Positions 1 to 7,083 of a stretch of DNA of 17,709 nt are shown in pieces. This DNA is from Ruminococcaceae bacterium UBA1244 (GTDB lineage Bacteria > Bacillota > Clostridia > Oscillospirales > Acutalibacteraceae). The stretch lies in contig DBWG01000095.1 in NCBI GenBank assembly GCA_002308635.1, positions 1,103 to 18,811 of the forward strand, in the 5' to 3' direction. Numbering within the stretch: the stretch's first letter is position 1; each line of letters starts with the position of its first letter. A program made the position numbers and the translations under genes. Under the pieces are notes generated by a model that was not told the DNA's origin, did not search any database, and was given only the letters and a program-made list of their open reading frames with translations.

Positions 1-216
1 ATCAATGACGCTCTTGATTATGCAAACATCAAGGACAGCGTATCTCTTGGTGATATGGCTGTTGACGCAAGCGGCACAATCTTTGATAAAGAGACAGAGC
101 CGAACAGAAAGCCAGACACTGATAGAACAGCTCTTCTTGCAAAGCCCGACGGCAAGGGTTCACTCAAGGCTCTCTATGCAGGCACAAGTGCAGATACAGA
201 CCCTGAAGGCGACTGA
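1..216 (+). CDS. 3' end of an unidentified protein (C-terminal 71 residues)
   Basis: The frame starting at base 1 is open to a TGA at 214-216 and encodes an acidic, hydrophilic C-terminus (begins INDALDYANIKDS, ends SADTDPEGD). I chose this frame because its codon choice (GCA, GAC, AAG, CTT) matches the pilus genes downstream. A competing frame (5-232) gives a peptide of unlikely composition. No domain, membrane segment, sorting signal or dockerin is visible in the part present. A strong terminator follows 82 bases later, so this is the last gene of an upstream unit. It lies next to a type IV pilus locus that shows no obvious major pilin, so it could be a pilin, but nothing in these residues demonstrates that. 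Confidence 0.6.
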   Translation: MNDALDYANIKDSVSLGDMAVDASGTIFDKETEPNRKPDTDRTALLAKPDGKGSLKALYAGTSADTDPEGD

Positions 217-297
217 TGGCGATGAGCCGTAATTTATCCCTTCTGGCAAGTGCTGGTATGAGATAACACTAAGTTAGGTCTTACATAACAACACAAT

Positions 298-333
298 CAA
301 GGCCCGGAAATATTTCCGGGTCTTGTTTTTTTT
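298..333 (+). terminator. Rho-independent terminator after the upstream gene
   Basis: The arms CAAGGCCCGGAA (298-309) and TTCCGGGTCTTG (314-325) form a 12-bp stem with one G-T wobble and a four-base loop (ATAT). Eight T residues follow (326-333). It ends the transcription unit of the truncated gene and insulates the pilus operon. Confidence 0.93.
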
Positions 334-387
334 GAAAACAGCTAAAATTGGCTTTTCAGCAAAACTATCAAAGAGGCCCGATGATAT

Positions 388-417
388 TTGTTCTTAGAAA
401 CTAACAAAAAGTATAAT
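388..417 (+). promoter_or_regulatory. Possible distal promoter of the pilus assembly operon
   Basis: TTGTTC (388-393), an 18-base spacer and a perfect TATAAT (412-417) resemble a vegetative sigma-70/sigma-A promoter. The -35 box is weak (4 of 6). It lies 222 bases before the first start codon and upstream of a better candidate, so it may be secondary or unused. Confidence 0.35.
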
Positions 418-491
418 TGCATAAATATCTGTCGAAATATACCTCTATATGCACAAAAACTGCCTAATATTAAAAAATTGTTCAAATATTA

Positions 492-520
492 TTGAAATCT
501 ATACTTTTTTGTGATAAAAT
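492..520 (+). promoter_or_regulatory. Probable main promoter of the pilus assembly operon
   Basis: TTGAAA (492-497), a 17-base spacer and TAAAAT (515-520). The -10 box is preceded by TG plus one base (512-514), an extended -10 element. Transcription would begin near 527, giving a leader of about 113 bases before the PilM-PilN start. Five of six bases match the consensus in each box, with ideal spacing. Confidence 0.65.
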
Positions 521-536
521 AACAAAAGGATATTAT

Positions 537-580
537 AACCGTTAGTGTACGTATGACAAGCCATACAAAAATCAACGGTT
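537..580 (+). promoter_or_regulatory. Inverted repeat / hairpin in the leader of the pilus assembly operon
   Basis: AACCGTT (537-543) pairs perfectly with AACGGTT (574-580). Nested inside, GTATG (551-555) pairs with CATAC (562-566) around a six-base loop. The element starts about 10 bases after the predicted transcription start and has no T-run, so it is not a terminator. It could be an RNA leader structure or a repressor operator. It does not match any riboswitch consensus I know. Confidence 0.45.
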
Positions 581-639
581 TTGATATTTATCAGGAACAT
601 AAACCCGGAACAAAAAATTTATAAGAGTGTGGTGTATTT

Positions 640-2508
640 ATGAAAACGGTAGCAACAGTAATGCAGCTGACAAGAAGCCTGCTTATTCTTACTCCCGCCG
701 AGTATGATAAGCCAGAGGGCGGTCTTGCTCTCAGCAAAAAAAAGGGAACTTCTGTACCCAGCAACTTCAGCGTTCCTCAGATATTTGAGCTGAATGAGTC
801 TTTGAAGGATCATCCTTATGAAAAGTCGGATGAGCTGGCAGCATTTGTAAAACGCTGCGCCGAGAGCGTAAGTATGGAGCTTGGCGATATATTCCTCTGC
901 ATCGAGGATGAAGATATCCTCATTACAAAGGAGTATAAGCATCATTTTGAATCAAAGGATAAGCTTCTGCTTACATACGCTCGTGTTGAGGCGGAAACTG
1001 TACTCCATCAGGAAGTTGAAAAATATACTATCCTTAATTTTGAATATGGTCAGCAGTATGGCAAGGCAAACAAGTCAGAGGACGTTTCTGCATCTTTGTT
1101 TGCAATGAATACTGCAATGCTTACTGATATCCGCGCTAATTTCTCCGCCGCAGGTCTTAAGATCGTAAAGGTCGCTCCGCCTATCGCAGGTATGCTCTAT
1201 ACCGCAAAGGCTGACCTTAACTCAGCAACAAGAGCAATAGCACTTATCAGTATGGACTTTGCCGCAACAAGACTCGTAGTTCTCCATAACGGCGCACCTG
1301 TCTTCCAGCAGTCTTTCTCAAGCGTGCTTGAGGATGTTGCTGAAATGCTGATGCTTGAATTCGGTATCAGTAAGCTCGGAGCTATCGACCTCATCCGCCA
1401 GAAGGGTCTCGGCGTTTGTAATGAGTGTAACTCCGCACAGACCAGAAAACAGGTAATGTCAATGCTCGACAACGCTGCCGGCGAGATACTCAGAAACCTC
1501 CGAATGGTAATCTCTACGATGCGTCTCGATATCGACCAGATCGTTCTCTGCGACGCTCTTGCAAAACTTCCCAATATCGCAGCTTACTGCCGTCAGGTCG
1601 GACTTACCGCTCCGATGCAGAAGGTCACCGATATCTTCTCCGGTCAGTCACAGCCCCCGACAGCAACTGCCGCCGCTCAGCAGAGAGGCTTCGATTCGGT
1701 TTCTTTCATCACTCTCAACGGCTTGCTTACAATGCCTTATGTCGAGGCTAACCTCCTTCAGGGTCAGACAAATATTATGTCTGCTCTTTCAAAACAGGAA
1801 GGCCATAAGATCGGCAATCTCGTTGCAGCCGCTATGGGTGTCGCAGCAGCTGTCTGGATGATCGCCGTTTCGGCATTCTGGGTAAGTATGAATATCCGTG
1901 AAAATAACGACACGAATGACCTTAAATCCGAAAAATATAAACAGGCACGTCAGCTCGTTGCGGATGAGAAAAAATGGGTCCAGCTTACCGATAATGTGCA
2001 GACAAATATCGACAGACTTCCTAAGGCTACATATAAGCTTTCAACAGCGATCCAGTATATCTACGATCAGATCGTCCATGGTCCCAATGTCAATGAGACT
2101 AACTCTATCTCGGTTCAGAAGTATACCGATAAAAACACCAAGACCAGTGAGACCACTCCCGGTATCTTGATAAAAACTAGTCTTACACTTGATACTCTCG
2201 AAAAGTATAACGCTTTTGCGGCTAAACTCGCTGAAGAAAAGATCTTCTCTATTGATGAGCGTAAGTCTATCCAGACTACTGAGGTCGATCACGCTACAAA
2301 GAAAGAGGGCGTGAAGGTTTCGCTGACTCTGAGAGTCACCAAGAAGGGCTTCAGAAAGTGTGCGTTCAGTGATGAAGAACAGGCTATCATTGACGCAAAG
2401 TACAGCGGTGAACAAGAAGAAGAGGAGTCTGGATCCAAAAAGACCGAAAAGACCGACAAAGAGACTTCTTCCACTAAAGAAGAATCCTCCGGTAAGGAAA
2501 AAGCGTGA
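640..2508 (+). CDS. PilM-PilN fusion, type IV pilus alignment protein
   Basis: First gene of the pilus operon, 622 residues, about the sum of a PilM (about 350) and a PilN (about 200). Residues 1 to about 350 resemble the actin-like PilM fold, including a segment running ISMDFAATRLVVLHNGAP that fits the place of the usual DIGAxxT motif. A short linker leads to VEANLLQ (368-374), similar to the INLLP peptide at the PilN N-terminus that docks into PilM. A single membrane helix follows at about 392-415, then a helical stalk, an extracytoplasmic PilN-like domain, and a charged Ser/Lys/Glu-rich tail from about residue 590. In most bacteria PilM and PilN are separate proteins that bind each other on the cytoplasmic side of the membrane; here they appear covalently joined. 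The nucleotide-binding motifs look degenerate. The start follows an in-frame stop at 622-624, but the ribosome binding site is weak. Fold assignment is by motif reading only. Confidence 0.75.
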   Translation: MKTVATVMQLTRSLLILTPAEYDKPEGGLALSKKKGTSVPSNFSVPQIFELNESLKDHPYEKSDELAAFVKRCAESVSMELGDIFLCIEDEDILITKEYKHHFESKDKLLLTYARVEAETVLHQEVEKYTILNFEYGQQYGKANKSEDVSASLFAMNTAMLTDIRANFSAAGLKIVKVAPPIAGMLYTAKADLNSATRAIALISMDFAATRLVVLHNGAPVFQQSFSSVLEDVAEMLMLEFGISKLGAIDLIRQKGLGVCNECNSAQTRKQVMSMLDNAAGEILRNLRMVISTMRLDIDQIVLCDALAKLPNIAAYCRQVGLTAPMQKVTDIFSGQSQPPTATAAAQQRGFDSVSFITLNGLLTMPYVEANLLQGQTNIMSALSKQEGHKIGNLVAAAMGVAAAVWMIAVSAFWVSMNIRENNDTNDLKSEKYKQARQLVADEKKWVQLTDNVQTNIDRLPKATYKLSTAIQYIYDQIVHGPNVNETNSISVQKYTDKNTKTSETTPGILIKTSLTLDTLEKYNAFAAKLAEEKIFSIDERKSIQTTEVDHATKKEGVKVSLTLRVTKKGFRKCAFSDEEQAIIDAKYSGEQEEEESGSKKTEKTDKETSSTKEESSGKEKA

Positions 2509-2519
2509 TGCGCGCTTTT
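2499..2519 (+). other. Small hairpin spanning the PilM-PilN stop codon
   Basis: AAAAGCG (2499-2505) and CGCTTTT (2513-2519) form a 7-bp stem, with the TGA stop codon in its 7-base loop. No T-run follows outside the stem, so full termination is unlikely. It might cause mild attenuation or stabilise the mRNA, in the longest gap inside the operon (65 bases). Confidence 0.3.
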
Positions 2520-2573
2520 CATGATTTCGGAAAGAGCGATCTGTTAGCTAAAAATTGACGGAGGTAGACTATA

Positions 2574-3302
2574 ATGAATAAAAAACAGATAAAGATCCCA
2601 AAATATATAATTGCGATCATAATTATTATTCTGGCTTGTATAATCTTTCTTGTTGCAGCAATGGTACCGTTCCTGAAGCAGAAGCCCAGTATGGATAAAA
2701 AACATGAGTCCGCTGAAAAAGAAAAGGCTTCGCTTAATCCTTATGTCGATAACAGAGATAAAATTCAGGCAAGTATCGCACAGCTTCAGGAAGACTATAG
2801 TAAGAAAAACGTGGTCCTCTTTGAAAATGCAAAACGTACCCCTGAGGAAGTAAAAAAGCTCGTTGATGAAACAGCAGGCGTAAAGTTCGTTTCACTCAGC
2901 GTTTCTGAGGGTACTGCAAGCGGAAGCATAAAGACGGTTGAGGGCGGTGCGCTCAAATCAACAAAGATCAACCTTACACTTAACGCTTCTGAAACAGACC
3001 TTATGAAGATCATCGACTTTATCGAGATCAGAGCTAAGGGTACATACTACATCTCCAGCATAAGCTTTGAAAAAGAGAAGCAGCAGGTTAAGACCGAGGA
3101 CGGTACTGTTACAGAAACAACTTCTGATGAAAACAGATATACATACGGCATCCAGATCCAGCTGTATTACTTCGTTGATGTAACAGGCACATATAATCAG
3201 GAAGATGACGACGATGAGGATGAGGATGAAGAGGAGGAAACTTCAAAAACAACTTCTCAGACATCTCAGACATCTAAGACCTCAACTGTAAGCAAGGCTT
3301 AA
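2574..3302 (+). CDS. PilO-like type IV pilus alignment protein
   Basis: 242 residues with the PilO layout. There is a short cytoplasmic N-terminus, one membrane helix (about 10-33), a charged coiled-coil stalk (about 40-80), and a small alpha/beta extracytoplasmic domain (about 85-205). PilO normally pairs with PilN outside the membrane and links the motor to the rest of the machine. Its position directly after the PilM-PilN fusion follows the usual pilM-N-O order. The C-terminus is unusual: an uninterrupted acidic run (210-222, only Asp and Glu), then a Thr/Ser/Gln-rich tail to the end. GGAGG at 2560-2564, nine bases before the ATG, supports the start. Sequence identity in this family is low, so the call rests on architecture and context. 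Confidence 0.7.
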   Translation: MNKKQIKIPKYIIAIIIIILACIIFLVAAMVPFLKQKPSMDKKHESAEKEKASLNPYVDNRDKIQASIAQLQEDYSKKNVVLFENAKRTPEEVKKLVDETAGVKFVSLSVSEGTASGSIKTVEGGALKSTKINLTLNASETDLMKIIDFIEIRAKGTYYISSISFEKEKQQVKTEDGTVTETTSDENRYTYGIQIQLYYFVDVTGTYNQEDDDDEDEDEEEETSKTTSQTSQTSKTSTVSKA

Positions 3303-3322
3303 TAAAGTAAAGGATAATCATT

Positions 3323-4261
3323 ATGCAGCCGTTAAGTTATCTTGGTACTACAGGCGGTATGATATGGACAGCCGCCTGTGTACTGTCCGGCATCCTGCTG
3401 ACCTGGCTCAGCTACTTCATAATAAACAGGATCCCTGCAGCCTGGCTGTGTGATTACGGCGAAACTCCGTCTCCGGAGCTTTTGTCGGGGCGCAGGGTGA
3501 AATATGCCGGATCGGGAATCGTTATGTCCATAATAACTGCTGTTTGTCTTGTTCTTTGCAGACTTCAGTTTAACAAAGGCTTTACGATATATTTTGTTTT
3601 GCTGTCGCTTATCATTATACTGAGCCTTATGATAGCTGTCTGCGACATTAAATATACGATCATTCCGGATCAGTTTACTGCCGCACTCGCTGTCCTTTGC
3701 ATACTGGTAAGTGTCTATGATATCGTCAGAGGCTTTGGGATACTTCACAAAAGCTGGTGGTCACCTATTGCGGGCGCAGCTATCGGCGCCGGTGTGATGA
3801 TCGCAATAGATATTATCGGAATGATAATCTACAAAAAAACCGGAATGGGCTTCGGTGATGTCAAACTCTTTGCGGCGATCGGAATATTGACCGGCTTTCC
3901 GGGAACGTTCCTCGCTCTGGCTATTTCTCTCGTGACTGCAACGGTTTGCTTTTGCTTCATTATTATTTTGGTCAGGATCATTTCCCGCAGGTCTGCGCCT
4001 GACGAAAATGCTGATGCAGCAGAAACGTCTGCCGCTGAGCATGAGGATGCAAAAGAAAATGCCGGCGTGACATCCGCACAGACCGTGACGGCTGAGGCTG
4101 ATGAAAAAGAAGATCAGATGGATCAGGATCCGCAGCAGGAGACCGGCGGAGGTTCGTATCTTGCGTTCGGTCCGTATATCGCAATAGCAACAGTTTGTTA
4201 TATCGTGTTTTATGATTTTATCTATGATATGTTTGAGTTGTATATGAGTAATTTCAAATGA
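3323..4261 (+). CDS. pilD: Prepilin peptidase (type IV leader peptidase, A24 aspartic protease)
   Basis: 312-residue polytopic membrane enzyme that cuts the leader of prepilins after the glycine at the cytoplasmic face. The two family motifs are clear: CDIKYTIIPD with D108 (and D116), and GMGFGDVKL with D179; D108 and D179 are the expected catalytic aspartates. Two features are unusual. The N-terminal cytoplasmic region, where classical PilD has two CxxC pairs tied to the N-methyltransferase domain, is short and holds one cysteine (in WLCDYGETPSPELL), so the methylating half looks reduced. An acidic, Ala/Glu-rich insertion of about 54 residues (about 224-277) sits just before the conserved FGP segment of the last membrane helices. 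AAAGGA at 3309-3314 precedes the ATG. It likely processes the three prepilins encoded downstream. Confidence 0.92.
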   Translation: MQPLSYLGTTGGMIWTAACVLSGILLTWLSYFIINRIPAAWLCDYGETPSPELLSGRRVKYAGSGIVMSIITAVCLVLCRLQFNKGFTIYFVLLSLIIILSLMIAVCDIKYTIIPDQFTAALAVLCILVSVYDIVRGFGILHKSWWSPIAGAAIGAGVMIAIDIIGMIIYKKTGMGFGDVKLFAAIGILTGFPGTFLALAISLVTATVCFCFIIILVRIISRRSAPDENADAAETSAAEHEDAKENAGVTSAQTVTAEADEKEDQMDQDPQQETGGGSYLAFGPYIAIATVCYIVFYDFIYDMFELYMSNFK

Positions 4262-4279
4262 TGTGGAGGAGCAGGAATC

Positions 4280-5983
4280 ATGAAAGCCGGTAACTTGAAA
4301 ATCGGACAGATTTTGATCAATTCGGGAGATATTACAGAGGAACAGCTTGAGGCGGTTCTTGAAAAACAGAAAAATTCCGACACAAAAAAAAGAATAGCCG
4401 ACATTCTCATCGAAGATAAAATAGTTACTGAGCAGCAGGTTTGTCGAGCACTTGAAAAACAGCTTTTTATGCCCTACATTGACCTCGATACGGTAAATAT
4501 CCCTGAGGAACTCGGCAGTATTATCCCGGAGGAAATGGCACAGAAAAATATGGTCGTGCCCATTGAACAGGACGGCCGTTTTCTGACGGTCGCAATCGGC
4601 GATCCCCTTAACTATAAGGGACTCAAGGACGTTGGTATCGCTACAAAAATGAAGATCATGCCGGTCATTGCAGAACCTTCAAAGATCGCCGGAAAACTCC
4701 GTGAAATCTATGCCGCTCAGAAGGCTATCGACGACGCAAAGGAATTCCTTGAGTCAAAGGGCGGCAAGTCTAAGGCTCAGCTGGAAGCAGAAGAAGCTGC
4801 AAAACAGGATGCAAATGCAAACGATCAGCCTATCATCCGTTTTGTAAATACAATGATAGAAGAAGCGATCTTTGCAAAATGCTCCGATATCCATGTTGAA
4901 CCAATGGAAAAATGTCTCAGGATCAGGTTCCGTATCGACGGTAAGCTTCAAATCTATATGGAAACAAGCCCGGAGCTTATCCCATCTGTAACATCACGTA
5001 TAAAATTCATAGGCAATATGAACATAGCAGAAAAGAGAATTCCTCAGGACGGCCGTATCAACTACCGTGTCGGAGGAAAGGATATAGACTTCCGTATTTC
5101 AGTTCTTCCCAGCGTTTATGGTGAGAAGATAGTTATGCGTATTACCACTTCTCTCGGTATGGAACTAAAAAAAGAAGCGATCGGCTTCCTGCCGGAGAAC
5201 CTCGAAAAATTTAACCACCTTATAAAAAGTAACCGTGGAATTATCCTGGTTACGGGTGCTACCGGTTCCGGTAAGTCTACGACTCTCTATACCGCTCTTA
5301 ATGAAGTAAAGTCGGAGGATATCAATATCATCACCGTTGAGGACCCTGTCGAAATGCTTCAGGAAGGTATCACCCAGGTACAGACTAATGAAAAAGCAGG
5401 CATGACCTTTGCGGCAGCCCTCCGAAGTATTCTTCGTCAGGACCCTGACATAATAATGGTCGGTGAGATCCGAGACGGTGAGACCGCCGGTATCGCAGTT
5501 CAGGCGGCTATCACCGGACACCTTGTTCTTTCGACGCTCCATACCTACGATGCACCAAGCTCGGTCGCTCGTCTTGTTGATATGGGTATCGAGCCTTATA
5601 TGGTGTCGTCTGCGCTGCTCGGAATCATTGCACAGAAACTCGCAAGACGTCTTTGCGTTGAGTGTAAAGAGGCTTATGAGCCGGATATGAATGAGAGGAT
5701 CTCACTCAATATCCCTCAGGATGAAAAGATCACGCTCTACCGTAAGTGCGGCTGTGAGAAGTGCAACAAAAAAGGCTATAAAGGACGTATCGCTGTGCAT
5801 GAGATCATGCTCCTTACGACCACTCTAAAAAGAGCGATCACCGAAGGCAAGAGTACAGACGATGTGCGTGCTCTCGCAGTAAAAGAGGGTATGATCCCGA
5901 TGAAGGAAAATGTCAGGATCGACGTTCTAAAGGGACTTACTTCATATGAAGAGTATATTGATATGACGATCAATAACGAATGA
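4280..5983 (+). CDS. pilB: Type IV pilus assembly ATPase PilB (GspE family)
   Basis: 567 residues, the normal length for PilB, the cytoplasmic hexameric motor that extends the pilus. The N-terminus is an MshEN/T2SSE-N domain with two 24-residue units, KIGQILINSG...LEKQ (7-30) and RIADILIEDK...LEKQ (38-61); in related ATPases such units bind cyclic di-GMP. The ATPase core has Walker A GATGSGKST (326-334), an Asp box around EDPVE, Walker B DPDIIMVGE (388-396) and a His box TGHLVLSTLHT. A PilB-type zinc-binding tetracysteine follows (C459, C462, C492, C495, with an extra C490), which distinguishes it from PilT. GGAGGA at 4265-4270 precedes the ATG. It sits 18 bases after pilD and acts with PilC and the PilMN/PilO complex. 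Confidence 0.96.
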   Translation: MKAGNLKIGQILINSGDITEEQLEAVLEKQKNSDTKKRIADILIEDKIVTEQQVCRALEKQLFMPYIDLDTVNIPEELGSIIPEEMAQKNMVVPIEQDGRFLTVAIGDPLNYKGLKDVGIATKMKIMPVIAEPSKIAGKLREIYAAQKAIDDAKEFLESKGGKSKAQLEAEEAAKQDANANDQPIIRFVNTMIEEAIFAKCSDIHVEPMEKCLRIRFRIDGKLQIYMETSPELIPSVTSRIKFIGNMNIAEKRIPQDGRINYRVGGKDIDFRISVLPSVYGEKIVMRITTSLGMELKKEAIGFLPENLEKFNHLIKSNRGIILVTGATGSGKSTTLYTALNEVKSEDINIITVEDPVEMLQEGITQVQTNEKAGMTFAAALRSILRQDPDIIMVGEIRDGETAGIAVQAAITGHLVLSTLHTYDAPSSVARLVDMGIEPYMVSSALLGIIAQKLARRLCVECKEAYEPDMNERISLNIPQDEKITLYRKCGCEKCNKKGYKGRIAVHEIMLLTTTLKRAITEGKSTDDVRALAVKEGMIPMKENVRIDVLKGLTSYEEYIDMTINNE

Positions 5984-6022
5984 TCTATAGCAAAAAAATT
6001 AAAATGAATGGGGTAGATTTAA

Positions 6023-7069
6023 GTGGATTTTTACAGCCTTGTAAAAGAAGCCGTAACAAAGGGAGCGTCCGATATCCATATTGCATCGGGTAACCATCCC
6101 GCTTACAGACTTCACGGCAATGTTTTCTTTACTAATGATCCCGCACTCAATGAGGCAGAAGTAACAGCAATCATCAAAGCTGTGCTTAACAAATCAAGAT
6201 TTGAGACCTTCCTCCAGACAGGTGAGGCGGATGCCGCAGTTGAGATCGGTGAATGCGGACGTTTCAGAGCTAATGCCTTCAGACAGCGTAACGGTACAGC
6301 TCTCGTACTTCGTGTTATCAACAGCGTTGTTCCTGAACTTTCGACCCTTAACCTTCCAAACTCTATCCGCAAGACCCTCGACCTTAACTCCGGCCTTGTG
6401 CTTATGTGCGGACCTACAGGTTCCGGTAAGTCAACTACCCTTGCAGCTCTTATAAATGAGATCAACAAATATAAGAGCCGCCATATCATAACAATCGAAG
6501 ACCCTGTTGAGTTTTTGCATACTCCCAAGCGCTGTATCATCAACCAGAGAGAGATCGGCCTCGACAGCCGTTCATATCCTATGGCTCTTCGTGCTGCAAT
6601 GCGTGAGGACCCGGATATTATCCTCGTCGGTGAGATGCGTGACCGTGAGTCTATCCAGATCGCCCTTACCGCAACTGAGACCGGTCACCTCGTATTTTCA
6701 ACAGTACATACAGAGGGCGCTGCAAAAACTATCGACCGTCTCGTCGATATCTTCCCGCCGGATCAGCAGCAGCAGATCAGAGTTCAGCTTTCTACATCTC
6801 TCAAGGCAGTTATCTCACAGAGACTTCTTCCCCGTGCAACCGGCGGACGAGTAGCAGCTTTTGAGATCATGTTTGTAACAGGCGCTATCAGTAACCTTAT
6901 CCGTGAAAATAAGGTTGCTAATATCCAGCAGTCTATCCAGCTCGGTCAGCAGTATGGTATGATCACAATGAGCAAGAGCATCGACAACCTCCTCGCTCAG
7001 GGTCTTATCACTGAACAGATCGCAAGAGCTTGGAACTTTGATATCGGTGACACAGACGCAAGAAGATAA
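6023..7069 (+). CDS. pilT: Type IV pilus retraction ATPase PilT
   Basis: 348 residues, typical PilT length; a hexameric motor that powers pilus retraction. It has the PilT N-terminus (GASDIHIASG), Walker A GPTGSGKSTT (130-139), an EDPVEF Asp box, Walker B DPDIILVGEMRD, the His box TGHLVFSTVHT, and the PilT signature AISNLIREN (288-296; usual form AIRNLIREGK). It lacks the zinc cysteines of PilB, as expected. Translation starts at GTG: an in-frame TAA immediately precedes it (6020-6022), and this start gives the standard N-terminus. The ribosome binding site is poor (GGGG about 10 bases upstream). A retraction motor here implies a dynamic pilus rather than a static fimbria. Confidence 0.95.
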   Translation: MDFYSLVKEAVTKGASDIHIASGNHPAYRLHGNVFFTNDPALNEAEVTAIIKAVLNKSRFETFLQTGEADAAVEIGECGRFRANAFRQRNGTALVLRVINSVVPELSTLNLPNSIRKTLDLNSGLVLMCGPTGSGKSTTLAALINEINKYKSRHIITIEDPVEFLHTPKRCIINQREIGLDSRSYPMALRAAMREDPDIILVGEMRDRESIQIALTATETGHLVFSTVHTEGAAKTIDRLVDIFPPDQQQQIRVQLSTSLKAVISQRLLPRATGGRVAAFEIMFVTGAISNLIRENKVANIQQSIQLGQQYGMITMSKSIDNLLAQGLITEQIARAWNFDIGDTDARR

Positions 7070-7083
7070 GGGAGTGAACGTCA

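Noticed and set aside
5..232. Open frame of 75 codons at the left edge
   Set aside because: It overlaps the frame open from base 1, whose codon use matches the neighbours. The peptide composition here (Gln/Thr/Ser/Leu-rich, no domain) is typical of an out-of-frame reading.
538..546. ACCGTTAGT, a match to the LytTR-regulator half-site pattern
   Set aside because: No second half-site occurs at the expected direct-repeat spacing, and the sequence is better explained as one arm of the leader hairpin, downstream of the predicted -10 box.
3332..4190. Several minus-strand open frames opposite pilD (up to 138 codons)
   Set aside because: They lie opposite a gene with clear catalytic motifs, have shadow-like composition, and have no convincing ribosome binding site.
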